DNA of 64,000 nt, taken from positions 902,501 through 966,500 of the forward strand of contig JAHBTU010000002.1 of the NCBI GenBank assembly GCA_019638455.1, given 5' to 3'. Source of the stretch: Saprospiraceae bacterium. Its GTDB lineage: Bacteria; Bacteroidota; Bacteroidia; Chitinophagales; Saprospiraceae. Of this stretch, positions 1-7,307 are shown in pieces. A program made the translations under genes and the position numbers. Each line of letters begins with the position of its first letter. Position 1 is the stretch's first letter. The notes under the pieces were generated by a model. The model was not told the origin of the DNA. It worked only from the letters and a program-made list of their open reading frames with translations, and searched no databases.

Positions 1-416
1 TCGTCGCCACCGACGTGCTCAGTCGGGGTATTGACATTGACGGCATTGACCTCGTGGTGAACTACGACGTGCCGCGCGACGCGGAGGACTATGTGCACCG
101 CATCGGTCGCACGGCCCGCGCCGCCCGCAAGGGCGCTGCCCTCACCTTGGTCTCTCACGCAGACTTGGTGCGCTTCAAGCGCATCGAAAAATTGATTGGC
201 AACGAGGTGCCAAAAATCCCCGTGCCACCGCATATCGGCTCAGGCGAAGAGCGTGACCGTCATCGCTCGCGCCGCAAGCCAAAGAAGGCGAAACCTATCA
301 GCACGGGAAAACAAGAGGCCGATAAAAAGCCTCCGGGCGAAGGTGAAAAATCGCAAAGAAGGCGGCGAAGAAGAGGGGGCAAGGGCAGACCCAAAGTGGG
401 GGGGGATGCTGCATGA
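1..416 (+). CDS. DEAD-box RNA helicase, C-terminal part (5' truncated by window)
   Basis: The reading frame is open from base 3, so the gene begins before the window. The visible 138 residues contain helicase motif V ([10 protein letters not shown]), then the conserved [20 protein letters not shown] stretch with motif VI (HRIGRTAR), both diagnostic of the second RecA-like domain of DEAD-box ATP-dependent RNA helicases. After about residue 80 comes a low-complexity Lys/Arg-rich tail (RRRRRRGG near the end), typical of RhlE/DeaD-like proteins, where such tails bind RNA nonspecifically. Likely roles are cold adaptation, ribosome assembly or mRNA decay. The stop codon lies one base before a 164-bp MITE-like repeat. 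The subfamily cannot be fixed without the N-terminus. Confidence 0.9.
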   Translation, partial: VATDVLSRGIDIDGIDLVVNYDVPRDAEDYVHRIGRTARAARKGAALTLVSHADLVRFKRIEKLIGNEVPKIPVPPHIGSGEERDRHRSRRKPKKAKPISTGKQEADKKPPGEGEKSQRRRRRRGGKGRPKVGGDAA

Positions 417-417
417 T

Positions 418-581
418 TAGGCTTGTTGCGGTGGAAGGCTTTGAGTGAAGAAGATTGCCATTTTTTCGACTGGCAAGGCAAATTTTGCAGTCGAAATCGG
501 ATATGTTCGGCGAAAAATTTAACGAAGCCAGTCGGAAAAAGGGCTTTCTCTTCACCTAAGGCCTCCACCGCAACAAGCCTA
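418..581 (-). repeat. 164-bp MITE-like palindromic element, copy 1
   Basis: This non-coding element fills the gap between the convergent helicase and feoB genes. It begins TAGGCTTGTTGCGGTGGA and ends TCCACCGCAACAAGCCTA, so the termini are inverted repeats of about 18 bp. The same 164-bp sequence occurs at 31179-31342 and, more diverged, at 56162-56325, both in the opposite orientation. A TA dinucleotide flanks each end, as expected of Tc1/mariner-IS630-type MITEs, but no longer target duplication is visible. It lies one base after one stop codon and one base before the other, so as RNA it could act as a bidirectional terminator. Confidence 0.85.
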
Positions 582-582
582 T

Positions 583-2745
583 TTATCTTGACAACACCGT
601 AAACGCCACCCACGCGCACAAATAGGCCAACCCGCTCATGAAGAAGAACTGGAACAGGGGCCATTTCCAGCTACCCGTCTCGCGGCGCACCACAGCCAGA
701 GTGCTCATGCACTGCATCGCCAGCGCGTAAAAAACCAGCAGCGAAATACCTGTCGCCAAAGTATAGACAGGCCGTCCGTCCCTAAAAGTATCATCTCGCA
801 TTTGCCTTCGCAGGCGGCTATAACGCTCAAAAGGACGTTGGTTGGCGGCTTCCTCCTCCTCCACCCTGCCCACACTCTCAAGGCTGTAAATGGTGTACAT
901 CGTGCCATTGAACACCTCTCTTGCCGCAAAGGAAGAGAGCAAGGCAATGCCGATTTTCCAATCGTAGCCAAGCGGCGCGATGAGCGGTTCTATGGACTTG
1001 CCCACCATGCCTGCGAACGAGGCTTCCAACCTTTTGGCAGCCACCAAGTCGTCGAGCGAGTCTTGCGACATCTCTGCCGTAGCGGTGGCCTTCACCTGCG
1101 CCTCGGCATTCTCCAAAGCGCCAGACGGCCCCGTGTTGCCTAAAATCCACAAAACGACTGAGATGTAGAGAATGATTTTGCCTGCGCCGCTGATAAAGGC
1201 TTTGACTTTTTCCCACACCGTGAGCCACACGTTTTTCCAGTGGGGCATCCGATAGACAGGGAGCTCCAGCGCGAGATAGGAAGGGTCGCTGGTCCGCAAG
1301 AGCTTCTTGAATGTGTAGGCTGCCCCCAAGGCGGCGAGCAGCCCGAAGAAATACATCCCACCAAACACGAGCGACTTGGTCCACCAGCTGCTGTGGGGCA
1401 AAGCCACCGGGATGAGCACCAGATAGACCGGGATGCGTGCGCTGCAACTGATGAATGGCGTCACCATTACCGTGATGAGCCGCTCTTTCCAGTTGCTGAT
1501 GGTGCGTGTGCCCATGATGGCTGGCACCGCGCAAGCACCACCGCCAATGAGCGCCACGATGCTCCGCCCGTTCATGCCAAAACGGCGCATGGTTTTATCA
1601 AAAATAAATACCGCTCGCGCCATGTAGCCCACTTCTTCCAAAATAGTGATGAGCAGAAACAACAGCGCGATTTGAGGCACAAAAACCAAAATGCCCTGCA
1701 AGCCCGGCAACACCCCCTTGGTCAGCAAGTCGGTGAACCAATTTTCTCTCAAGCCCACGCCAATAGCATCTATCATCACGCCAATGCCGCTTTCCACCCA
1801 GCCGCCCGTGATGTCGTATCCAAAAAATATCGCCATGAAGACCAGCAGCATCACGCCAAAAAAGATAAGTGGCCCAAACCAACGGTGCGTCAGGATGGTG
1901 TCAATACGGTCAGTAAAAGTGGTGGGTTCGACGGAAGGTTGCGACACCGTCTGCCGCACGATGGGCGTGAAGCGGTCGAAGCGGTCGAGGGTTTCGTCCA
2001 CCTGCACCCGCAAGGACTGGAAATCTTTGGTCTGCACGATGGCGGCCAATGTCTCACGTTCCTGTTTTTGCAAAAACGGCAACCAAGCGTGATGATGGGC
2101 CAGCAACAAGGCGTGGTAGGGGCTGCCCGTCGCAACATTGAGCTGTGCCGCATCGGCCACCTGTTTTTCGACCTCTCGCAAAGGATAAAATGCCGATGTG
2201 GAGCGCCGGTGGTGCCCGTCGCCGTTCAGCAATTTTTCCAAATCGAGCAACAACTTCTGGATGTTCTCGCCCGTGCGCCCACTGATGGAGACCACCGGCA
2301 CCCCAAAGCGTTCGGCCAATTTGCCAGTGTTCACTTTGATGCCTGCTTCAGCGGCAGTATCGGCCATATTGAGCGCCATAAGCATCGGCAAGCCCAAGTC
2401 AAGCAGCTGCGTAAACAACAGCAAATGCTTCTCCAAGTGTGTCACGTCGGCCACATAGACCAGTGCATCAGGGTAAAAGTCATCCTTGGGATTGGTGAGC
2501 ACGGTCGTGACGATTTTCTCGTCGGAAGAGGTGGGGTGCAAGCTGTAAGTGCCGGGCAGGTCAATCAAGAGCGCCTCCGCTCCGCTGGGGAAGCGCAAAC
2601 GACCTTCCTTCACTTCCACCGTCACCCCGGGGAAATTGCCAGTTTTTTGACGCAGCCCGGTCAGTTGGTTGAAAACCGTGGATTTGCCGCTGTTCGGGTT
2701 GCCAATGAGTGCTATCTTCGGGACTTTGCCGCGTGCTTCTTTCAT
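583..2745 (-). CDS. feoB: Ferrous iron transport protein B
   Basis: A 720-residue FeoB, close to the usual family length. The N-terminal G domain shows G1 GNPNSGKST (about residues 16-24), G3 DLPGTYS and G4 NMAD. A helical regulatory (GDI-like) region follows to about residue 280. The polytopic membrane part carries the core GGGACAVPAIMGTRT and the second gate motif with its Cys (TPFISCSARIPVY). It imports Fe(II) across the inner membrane. Its ATG overlaps the feoA stop by 4 bp (ATGA), indicating translational coupling. Its stop abuts the MITE-like repeat at 418-581. No feoC was seen. Confidence 0.97.
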   Translation of the reverse strand: MKEARGKVPKIALIGNPNSGKSTVFNQLTGLRQKTGNFPGVTVEVKEGRLRFPSGAEALLIDLPGTYSLHPTSSDEKIVTTVLTNPKDDFYPDALVYVADVTHLEKHLLLFTQLLDLGLPMLMALNMADTAAEAGIKVNTGKLAERFGVPVVSISGRTGENIQKLLLDLEKLLNGDGHHRRSTSAFYPLREVEKQVADAAQLNVATGSPYHALLLAHHHAWLPFLQKQERETLAAIVQTKDFQSLRVQVDETLDRFDRFTPIVRQTVSQPSVEPTTFTDRIDTILTHRWFGPLIFFGVMLLVFMAIFFGYDITGGWVESGIGVMIDAIGVGLRENWFTDLLTKGVLPGLQGILVFVPQIALLFLLITILEEVGYMARAVFIFDKTMRRFGMNGRSIVALIGGGACAVPAIMGTRTISNWKERLITVMVTPFISCSARIPVYLVLIPVALPHSSWWTKSLVFGGMYFFGLLAALGAAYTFKKLLRTSDPSYLALELPVYRMPHWKNVWLTVWEKVKAFISGAGKIILYISVVLWILGNTGPSGALENAEAQVKATATAEMSQDSLDDLVAAKRLEASFAGMVGKSIEPLIAPLGYDWKIGIALLSSFAAREVFNGTMYTIYSLESVGRVEEEEAANQRPFERYSRLRRQMRDDTFRDGRPVYTLATGISLLVFYALAMQCMSTLAVVRRETGSWKWPLFQFFFMSGLAYLCAWVAFTVLSR

Positions 2746-2975
2746 GCTTCCAATAAAATGCTCGCGGCCTCCTCTTCACGAAGCGCCAAGCGGACACCAT
2801 CAACTTTTACATAATAGGCTTCGCCAAAAGGCGCGGGGCGCACCAACTCAATGCGTACGCCGGGCAATACCCCCATGGCGGTTAATTTTCCCGCCAACGT
2901 GGGGTCGGTGAAGGCAAGCGTGAGGGCGCTTTCGTTTTGTTTCAGGTCAGGAACGGTGCGGTAACGGCGCTGCAT
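2742..2975 (-). CDS. feoA: Ferrous iron transport protein A (FeoA, SH3-like)
   Basis: A small protein of 77 residues from ATG at 2975, with the FeoA pattern of a hydrophobic segment, AGKLTAMGVLPGVRIELVR, then GEAYYVKVDGVRLALR. FeoA is a cytoplasmic SH3-fold partner of FeoB. A TTG at 3014 would add 13 residues and lies only about 10 nt after the predicted transcription start, so the internal ATG with a ~45-nt leader and a standard 75-80 aa product is preferred. It overlaps feoB by 4 bp, so the two form an operon. Confidence 0.93.
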   Translation of the reverse strand: MQRRYRTVPDLKQNESALTLAFTDPTLAGKLTAMGVLPGVRIELVRPAPFGEAYYVKVDGVRLALREEEAASILLEA

Positions 2976-3027
2976 CTTAGAAAGGGGCTTGGTTAAGGCC
3001 AATAATTTAGTCAAAATCTAAACACGG

Positions 3028-3057
3028 CAAATGTAGAAGCTGTTCGCCAAACGCCAA
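3028..3057 (-). promoter_or_regulatory. Predicted feoAB promoter (Bacteroidota type)
   Basis: On the minus strand the -7 box TACATTTG (3028-3035) matches TAnnTTTG. A -33 TTG lies 19 nt upstream. The start codon chosen for feoA is about 50 nt downstream. Confidence 0.6.
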
Positions 3058-3091
3058 CAAAAATTCTGCAAGGGTTTTGTCACTTGTTGCG

Positions 3092-3105
3092 ATGATTAGA
3101 ATCAT
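3092..3105. promoter_or_regulatory. Palindrome ATGATTAGAATCAT upstream of feoAB (candidate iron-regulator operator)
   Basis: A perfect 6-2-6 inverted repeat lies in the feoA/3315 intergenic region, about 60 bp upstream of the predicted feo -7 box. The AT-rich half-site resembles Fur-type half-sites, but assignment to Fur or a DtxR-type repressor is inference. Confidence 0.35.
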
Positions 3106-3314
3106 TGTGCAGACGAGAAAAGCGTGTGAAGGGTGGCAATCGCTGAAAAATTCTCAAAATAGAAAGCAGCTACCCAACCTGAGCGAATAGAATTAAATGC
3201 TTTAAAGTTGTTGTTAAAAAATATAGTTGACGATGATTTGGTTTTTTTACCAAACAATTACATAGTTTCGCCGCACGAAAAGCAACTTTCATCTTTCACA
3301 AACATCAGGACAAA

Positions 3315-3584
3315 ATGGAACAGGTTCTACCTTACCTTCTCAACACATTACTCGGCGCTGGCGGCGGCTATTTGGGCAATATGCTCAAAAAGAACGGCCT
3401 CGGCATGGTCGGCAATCTGCTTTCCGGCGCTGTCGGTGGCAACGTGCTACCGCTCATCGTGTCAGCCGTCATGGGCGGCGGCGGTGGCGACAACATGATT
3501 TTGAACATCATCACCGCTTTGATAGGCGGTGGCGCGGGTTCGCTCGTGGGCGGTTTGTTCAAAAAAGCACCGGGAGCAGCGTAA
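3315..3584 (+). CDS. Small glycine-rich putative membrane protein
   Basis: An 89-residue protein of unknown function. Two hydrophobic segments are packed with glycine at regular spacing (NTLLGAGGGYLGN, AVGGNVLPLIVSAVMGGGGG, ALIGGGAGSLVGG), like glycine-zipper membrane proteins such as the YeaQ/YmgE/GlsB group. The C-terminus is short and basic (FKKAPGAA). It is monocistronic: a strong intrinsic terminator lies 25 bp after the stop, and the upstream gene is divergent. A role in the envelope is inferred only from composition. Confidence 0.7.
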   Translation: MEQVLPYLLNTLLGAGGGYLGNMLKKNGLGMVGNLLSGAVGGNVLPLIVSAVMGGGGGDNMILNIITALIGGGAGSLVGGLFKKAPGAA

Positions 3585-3608
3585 TGTGCCGTTGAGAAAA
3601 CAAAAAAG

Positions 3609-3640
3609 AAGGCGATTCCGAATGTCGGAGTCGCCTTTTT
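3609..3640 (+). terminator. Intrinsic terminator after the small Gly-rich gene
   Basis: Stem AAGGCGA / TCGCCTT with an inner CCGA / TCGG pairing is followed by TTTTT. It also faces the end of the convergent oxidoreductase gene. Confidence 0.8.
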
Positions 3641-3666
3641 CGTTGAAGTGTATATGTCGCTCGCCC

Positions 3667-4818
3667 TTAAAACCGAACCCACTTGCTTTTGCTCTTTCCG
3701 CTGGCAATGACTTTTTCGATAAACCTCATGCCACGCACACCATCTCCCACGAGCGGAAAATCGGTGTACATCGGATTGGGCTTTTTGCCCTCAATGTGTG
3801 CGCGGACACAATGCGCGAAATTGCGGTAGATGTTGGCAAAAGCCTCCAAGTAGCCCTCAGGATGCCCCGCTGGAATGCGGGTGTGCGCCAGTGATTCGGG
3901 ATAAAGCGGCCCCACGCCCGTACGGAAAATTTGTGTCTGCCTGTTCAGCCACTTCACGATGAGCGTGTTGGGTTCCATCTGTCGCCATTCAAGCCCACCT
4001 TTTTCGCCATAGACACGGATGTTCAGGTTGTTCTCTTCCCCAGCGGAGATTTGGCTGGCGTGCAGGATGCCTTTTGCGCCATTGTCGAAATGAAGCAGCA
4101 CGTTGCCGTCGTCGTCGAGCTGACGGCCCGGCACGAAAATACTGATGTCGGCACAGATTTCGGTGATTTTTAACCCCGTGACGTATTCCGCCAGATTTTC
4201 GGCATGGGTGCCGATGTCGCCCATTGCGCCAGCGATGCCGCTGCGCTGGGGGTCGGTGCGCCACGCGGCTTGCTTCGAGCCAGTATCCTCGGCCTTGGTG
4301 CTGAGCCAGCCCTGCGGATATTCCACCACCACTTTTCGGATGTTGCCCAATTCGCCATGCTTAATCATCTGTCGCGCCTGCTTCACCATTGGGTAGCCCG
4401 TGTAGTTGTGTGTGAGCGCGAACACCAGCCCGGTTTTTTCCACCAACTTTTCCAACGCGAGGGCTTCTTTCATGTTGAAAGCCAATGGCTTGTCGCAAAT
4501 AACGTGGAAACCGTTCTCCAGCGCCATCTTGGCAGGAGCAAAGTGGACATGATTGGGCGTGACGATGCTGACGAACTGCATCCGCTTGTCGGGGCGGAGG
4601 CGTTTTTCGCGCTGAATCATCTCTTTGAAAGTGCCGTAACAACGGTCGGGCGGCAGGCCGAGCTCTGCGCCGGAAGCCTTGGATTTCTCTGGGTCACTGC
4701 TGAAAGCGCCACAGACGAGTTCGATTTCGCCATCCAATGCGGCAGCCATGCGGTGCACCCCGCCAATGAAGGCGCCTATGCCACCGCCGACCATGCCCAT
4801 GCGTATTTTTTGTTTCAT
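3667..4818 (-). CDS. Gfo/Idh/MocA-family NAD(P)-dependent oxidoreductase
   Basis: A 383-residue protein from ATG at 4818. The N-terminal Rossmann fold begins MGMVGGGIGAFIGGVH, a variant of GxGxxG. The Gfo/Idh/MocA signature CDKPLAFNMKEA follows, with the conserved Lys of the EKP-like motif, then the C-terminal GFO_IDH_MocA_C2 alpha/beta domain (DIGTHAENLAEYVTG). Members oxidise or reduce sugars, inositols or their derivatives. The substrate cannot be told here. A 16-residue upstream extension is possible but lacks family conservation. The gene stands alone between a terminator and the his promoter region. Confidence 0.9.
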   Translation of the reverse strand: MKQKIRMGMVGGGIGAFIGGVHRMAAALDGEIELVCGAFSSDPEKSKASGAELGLPPDRCYGTFKEMIQREKRLRPDKRMQFVSIVTPNHVHFAPAKMALENGFHVICDKPLAFNMKEALALEKLVEKTGLVFALTHNYTGYPMVKQARQMIKHGELGNIRKVVVEYPQGWLSTKAEDTGSKQAAWRTDPQRSGIAGAMGDIGTHAENLAEYVTGLKITEICADISIFVPGRQLDDDGNVLLHFDNGAKGILHASQISAGEENNLNIRVYGEKGGLEWRQMEPNTLIVKWLNRQTQIFRTGVGPLYPESLAHTRIPAGHPEGYLEAFANIYRNFAHCVRAHIEGKKPNPMYTDFPLVGDGVRGMRFIEKVIASGKSKSKWVRF

Positions 4819-4920
4819 AATGAGCAGGAGGAGATTGTTTGTAAAATCAGCGATATGCTGCCGCAAAGCAAGGATTTTTTATCTGATTTTTCCGCTTTCC
4901 GCTGTTCTCTCCATTTTTGT

Positions 4921-4953
4921 TTTGAAAAATAAAAAAATCCGCGTGTACCTTTG
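4921..4953 (+). promoter_or_regulatory. Predicted his operon promoter
   Basis: The -33 box TTTG (4921-4924) and -7 box TACCTTTG (4946-4953) match the Bacteroidota primary sigma consensus with a 21-nt spacer. Transcription would start at about 4960, directly at the leader-peptide ATG (4961), so the leader mRNA would be essentially leaderless. Confidence 0.75.
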
Positions 4954-4960
4954 CCCCGTT

Positions 4961-5023
4961 ATGAAACTCGAATGCGCTCTGCTGCATCATCGCCATCATC
5001 TCCTGCCTTCCGGCAAGCGATGA
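4961..5023 (+). CDS. hisL: His operon leader peptide (attenuator peptide)
   Basis: A 20-codon frame that reads MKLECALLHHRHHLLPSGKR then TGA. Four His codons occur within five consecutive codons (4985-4999), the hallmark of a histidine attenuator leader peptide. It lies directly after the predicted promoter and upstream of a terminator and hisG. Ribosome stalling at the His codons when charged tRNA-His is scarce should favour an antiterminator. The gene symbol is by functional analogy with enteric hisL; sequence homology is not claimed. Confidence 0.85.
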   Translation: MKLECALLHHRHHLLPSGKR

Positions 5024-5100
5024 GGTGTTGGCGCACTTGAGCATTTGCTCCATTCACCCAACCCGGCTTGTCGTGTACTCGGCAAGCCGGGTTTGTTTTT
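4991..5100 (+). promoter_or_regulatory. Histidine transcription attenuator (alternative RNA structures)
   Basis: Three mutually exclusive pairings can be drawn. The protector pairs CGCCA (4991-4995) with TGGCG (5029-5033), extended by TCAT/ATGA. The antiterminator pairs GTTGG (5027-5031) with CCAAC (5058-5062). The terminator stem is AACCCGGCTTG (5060-5070) with CAAGCCGGGTT (5083-5093), followed by a T-rich run. Segment 1 contains the His codons, so a stalled ribosome would free segment 2 to break the terminator. Confidence 0.75.
5060..5100 (+). terminator. Intrinsic terminator of the his leader
   Basis: A perfect 11-bp GC-rich stem (AACCCGGCTTG / CAAGCCGGGTT) is followed by TTTGTTTTT, 18 nt before the hisG start. 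This is the terminator arm of the attenuator. Confidence 0.9.
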
Positions 5101-5117
5101 GCCAACAACCCAACATT

Positions 5118-5972
5118 ATGCTTCGTATTGCTATTCAAAAATCCGGTCGCTTATTCGAGGACTCCGTCGCCCTGCTGCACGACGCGGGCATTTCTTTTGG
5201 CAGCAACCCCGGTCGCTTGCTGCGAGCGCAAGCCGACAATTTTCCGTTGGAAATCATTTTCCTGCGCGACGACGACATCCCGGAATATGTCGAAGAGGGC
5301 GTGGTGGATGCGGGAATCATCGGCGAGAACGTGGTTTTGGAAAAACAAAAAAACGTGCGCACCGTCGAGCGGTTGGGATTCGGGAAATGCCGCCTCAGTC
5401 TTGCCATGCCCAAAAGCACAGCCTACGACGGCGTGCAGAGTCTCCAAAACCTGCGCATCGCCACCACTTATGGCCGGGTGCTTGCCGCCTTTTTGGAAAA
5501 AAACAACATCCGCGCCGACATACACGAAATCAGCGGTGCCGTCGAAATCGCGCCGTCGCTTGGCTTGGCCGATGCCATTTTCGACATCGTGAGCACAGGC
5601 AGCACCCTGTTGGCCAATGGCCTGCGCGAGGTGGAGACCGTGCTCGAGTCCGAAGCCCTGCTCGTCGCCAACCTTGCCCTCGAAACGCCCAAGCAGGAAA
5701 TACTTGCTCGCCTGCTGTTTCGCCTCCACGCCAACCGCAACGCCAAAAACCACCGATACATCCTGATGAACGCGCCCAACGACCGCCTGCACGAAATTGC
5801 TCGCATCATACCCGGCATGAAAAGCCCGACCGTTTTGCCGCTTGCGGTGGAAGGTTGGAGCAGTCTGCACAGCGTGGTGCCGGAAGCCGTTTTCTGGGAC
5901 GTGTTGGAGCAGCTCAAGGCCGCTGGGGCCGAGGGCATCTTGGTGGTGCCCATAGAAAGAATGATTGTCTGA
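5118..5972 (+). CDS. hisG: ATP phosphoribosyltransferase, long form
   Basis: Catalyses the first step of histidine synthesis, joining ATP and PRPP. The 284-residue length fits the long HisG form with a C-terminal ACT-like HisG_C domain (about residues 210-284), which gives histidine feedback and needs no HisZ. The N-terminus LRIAIQKSGRLFEDS and the PRPP-binding DIVSTGSTLLANGL are typical. ATG at 5118 is chosen because it starts directly at the conserved N-terminus and lies 18 nt past the attenuator terminator. First structural gene of the his operon; hisD follows within 8 bp. Confidence 0.97.
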   Translation: MLRIAIQKSGRLFEDSVALLHDAGISFGSNPGRLLRAQADNFPLEIIFLRDDDIPEYVEEGVVDAGIIGENVVLEKQKNVRTVERLGFGKCRLSLAMPKSTAYDGVQSLQNLRIATTYGRVLAAFLEKNNIRADIHEISGAVEIAPSLGLADAIFDIVSTGSTLLANGLREVETVLESEALLVANLALETPKQEILARLLFRLHANRNAKNHRYILMNAPNDRLHEIARIIPGMKSPTVLPLAVEGWSSLHSVVPEAVFWDVLEQLKAAGAEGILVVPIERMIV

Positions 5973-5979
5973 CGCAGCG

Positions 5980-7305
5980 ATGAAAAACATGAAAGTATTA
6001 GCCAATCCATCTCAGATTCAACTTGCGGAAGCCCTCGCCCGCCCACTTGATGGGCAAGCTGCTGAACGCCGAAGCAAGGTAGCCGCCATGCTGAATGCCA
6101 TTCGCAGTGAAGGCGAAGCGGCGGTGCGGCGTTTTTCTCGACAATTCGATGGTTTTGCCGCCGAAACGTTTGAGGTCGCCGCGGCAGAACACAAAGCCGC
6201 CGAACAACAGGTCGCCCCTGCTTTGAAAGCCGCTATTCGGCAGGCACATGCCAATATAAAGACCTTTCACGAAGCGCAAAAAGAGGAGGTCCGGCGCATC
6301 GAGACGATGCCCGGCATCGTCTGCTGGCGCAAGGGTGTGCCGATTGAGAAGGTCGGTCTTTACGTTCCCGGCGGCACCGCGCCGTTGTTTTCCACGGTGC
6401 TGATGCTCGGCGTGCCAGCCCAGCTGGCAGGCTGCGCGGAAATAGTGCTCTGCACCCCGCCTCGCCTTGATGGTTCGGTGCATCCGGCGGTATTGTTCGC
6501 GGCTCGGCAGTGTGGCATACACCGGGTGTTCAAACTCGGCGGTGTGCAAGCCATCGGCGCGATGGCCTATGGGGTAGCCGGGGTGCCAGCCGTGTGGAAA
6601 ATTTTTGGCCCCGGCAATCCGTGGGTCACGGCAGCCAAGCAGCTCGTGAGCCTTGAAGGGGTGGCCATTGATATGCCTGCGGGGCCTTCCGAAGTTTGCG
6701 TGGTGGCCGATTCGACGGCCCATCCCGCTTTCGTTGCGGCGGACCTGTTGAGCCAAGCAGAACACGGTGCCGACAGTCAGGTGTTGTTGATTGCCACATC
6801 GGGGGAGTTGCTGGAGAAAGTGGAAGTGGCACTGAAAGCGCAATTGGCAGATTTGCCGCGTCGTGATTTTGCCGAAAAATCATTGGCCAACAGTTGCGCC
6901 ATTCTGGTGAGCGACTTGCATGAAGCCATGCGCATTGCCAACCAATACGCACCCGAACACCTGATTTTGCAGGTTGCAGATGCCGCACAATGGGCAGACA
7001 GGGTCGTGAACGCAGGGTCGGTTTTTCTCGGCACGTTCACGCCCGAAAGCGCAGGCGATTACGCATCGGGCACCAACCACACCCTGCCGACAGAGGGCTG
7101 GGCACGGTCGTACTCAGGCGTTTCGCTCGATGGTTTTTTGAAAAAAATCACTTTTCAGCACATCTCTCCCGACGGTCTGCGCACGTTGGCCCCCACGATT
7201 GTCGAAATGGCGCGGGCCGAAGGCTTGGATGCCCACGCAAGGGCCGTGGAAATTAGACTGTCAGCAGCGGAACCGTCAAACCAGCCACTCGCTTCAAACA
7301 TCTAA
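5980..7305 (+). CDS. hisD: Histidinol dehydrogenase
   Basis: About 441 residues, near the family norm of ~430. It carries out the last two oxidations from histidinol to histidine with NAD and zinc. Conserved stretches visible are YVPGGTAPLFSTVLMLGVPA, GPSEVCVVAD, the zinc/catalytic region LLSQAEHGADSQ, YAPEHLIL, and GTNHTLPTEGWAR. ATG at 5980 follows the hisG stop by 8 bp. An alternative ATG at 5989 or a TTG at 5965 overlapping hisG cannot be excluded. Confidence 0.96.
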   Translation: MKNMKVLANPSQIQLAEALARPLDGQAAERRSKVAAMLNAIRSEGEAAVRRFSRQFDGFAAETFEVAAAEHKAAEQQVAPALKAAIRQAHANIKTFHEAQKEEVRRIETMPGIVCWRKGVPIEKVGLYVPGGTAPLFSTVLMLGVPAQLAGCAEIVLCTPPRLDGSVHPAVLFAARQCGIHRVFKLGGVQAIGAMAYGVAGVPAVWKIFGPGNPWVTAAKQLVSLEGVAIDMPAGPSEVCVVADSTAHPAFVAADLLSQAEHGADSQVLLIATSGELLEKVEVALKAQLADLPRRDFAEKSLANSCAILVSDLHEAMRIANQYAPEHLILQVADAAQWADRVVNAGSVFLGTFTPESAGDYASGTNHTLPTEGWARSYSGVSLDGFLKKITFQHISPDGLRTLAPTIVEMARAEGLDAHARAVEIRLSAAEPSNQPLASNI

Positions 7306-7307
7306 CA

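Noticed and set aside
1240..2814. Long open frame on the plus strand opposite feoB
   Set aside because: It is the complement of a highly conserved gene, with low-complexity His/Gln-rich composition. GC-rich genes often leave open frames on the opposite strand.
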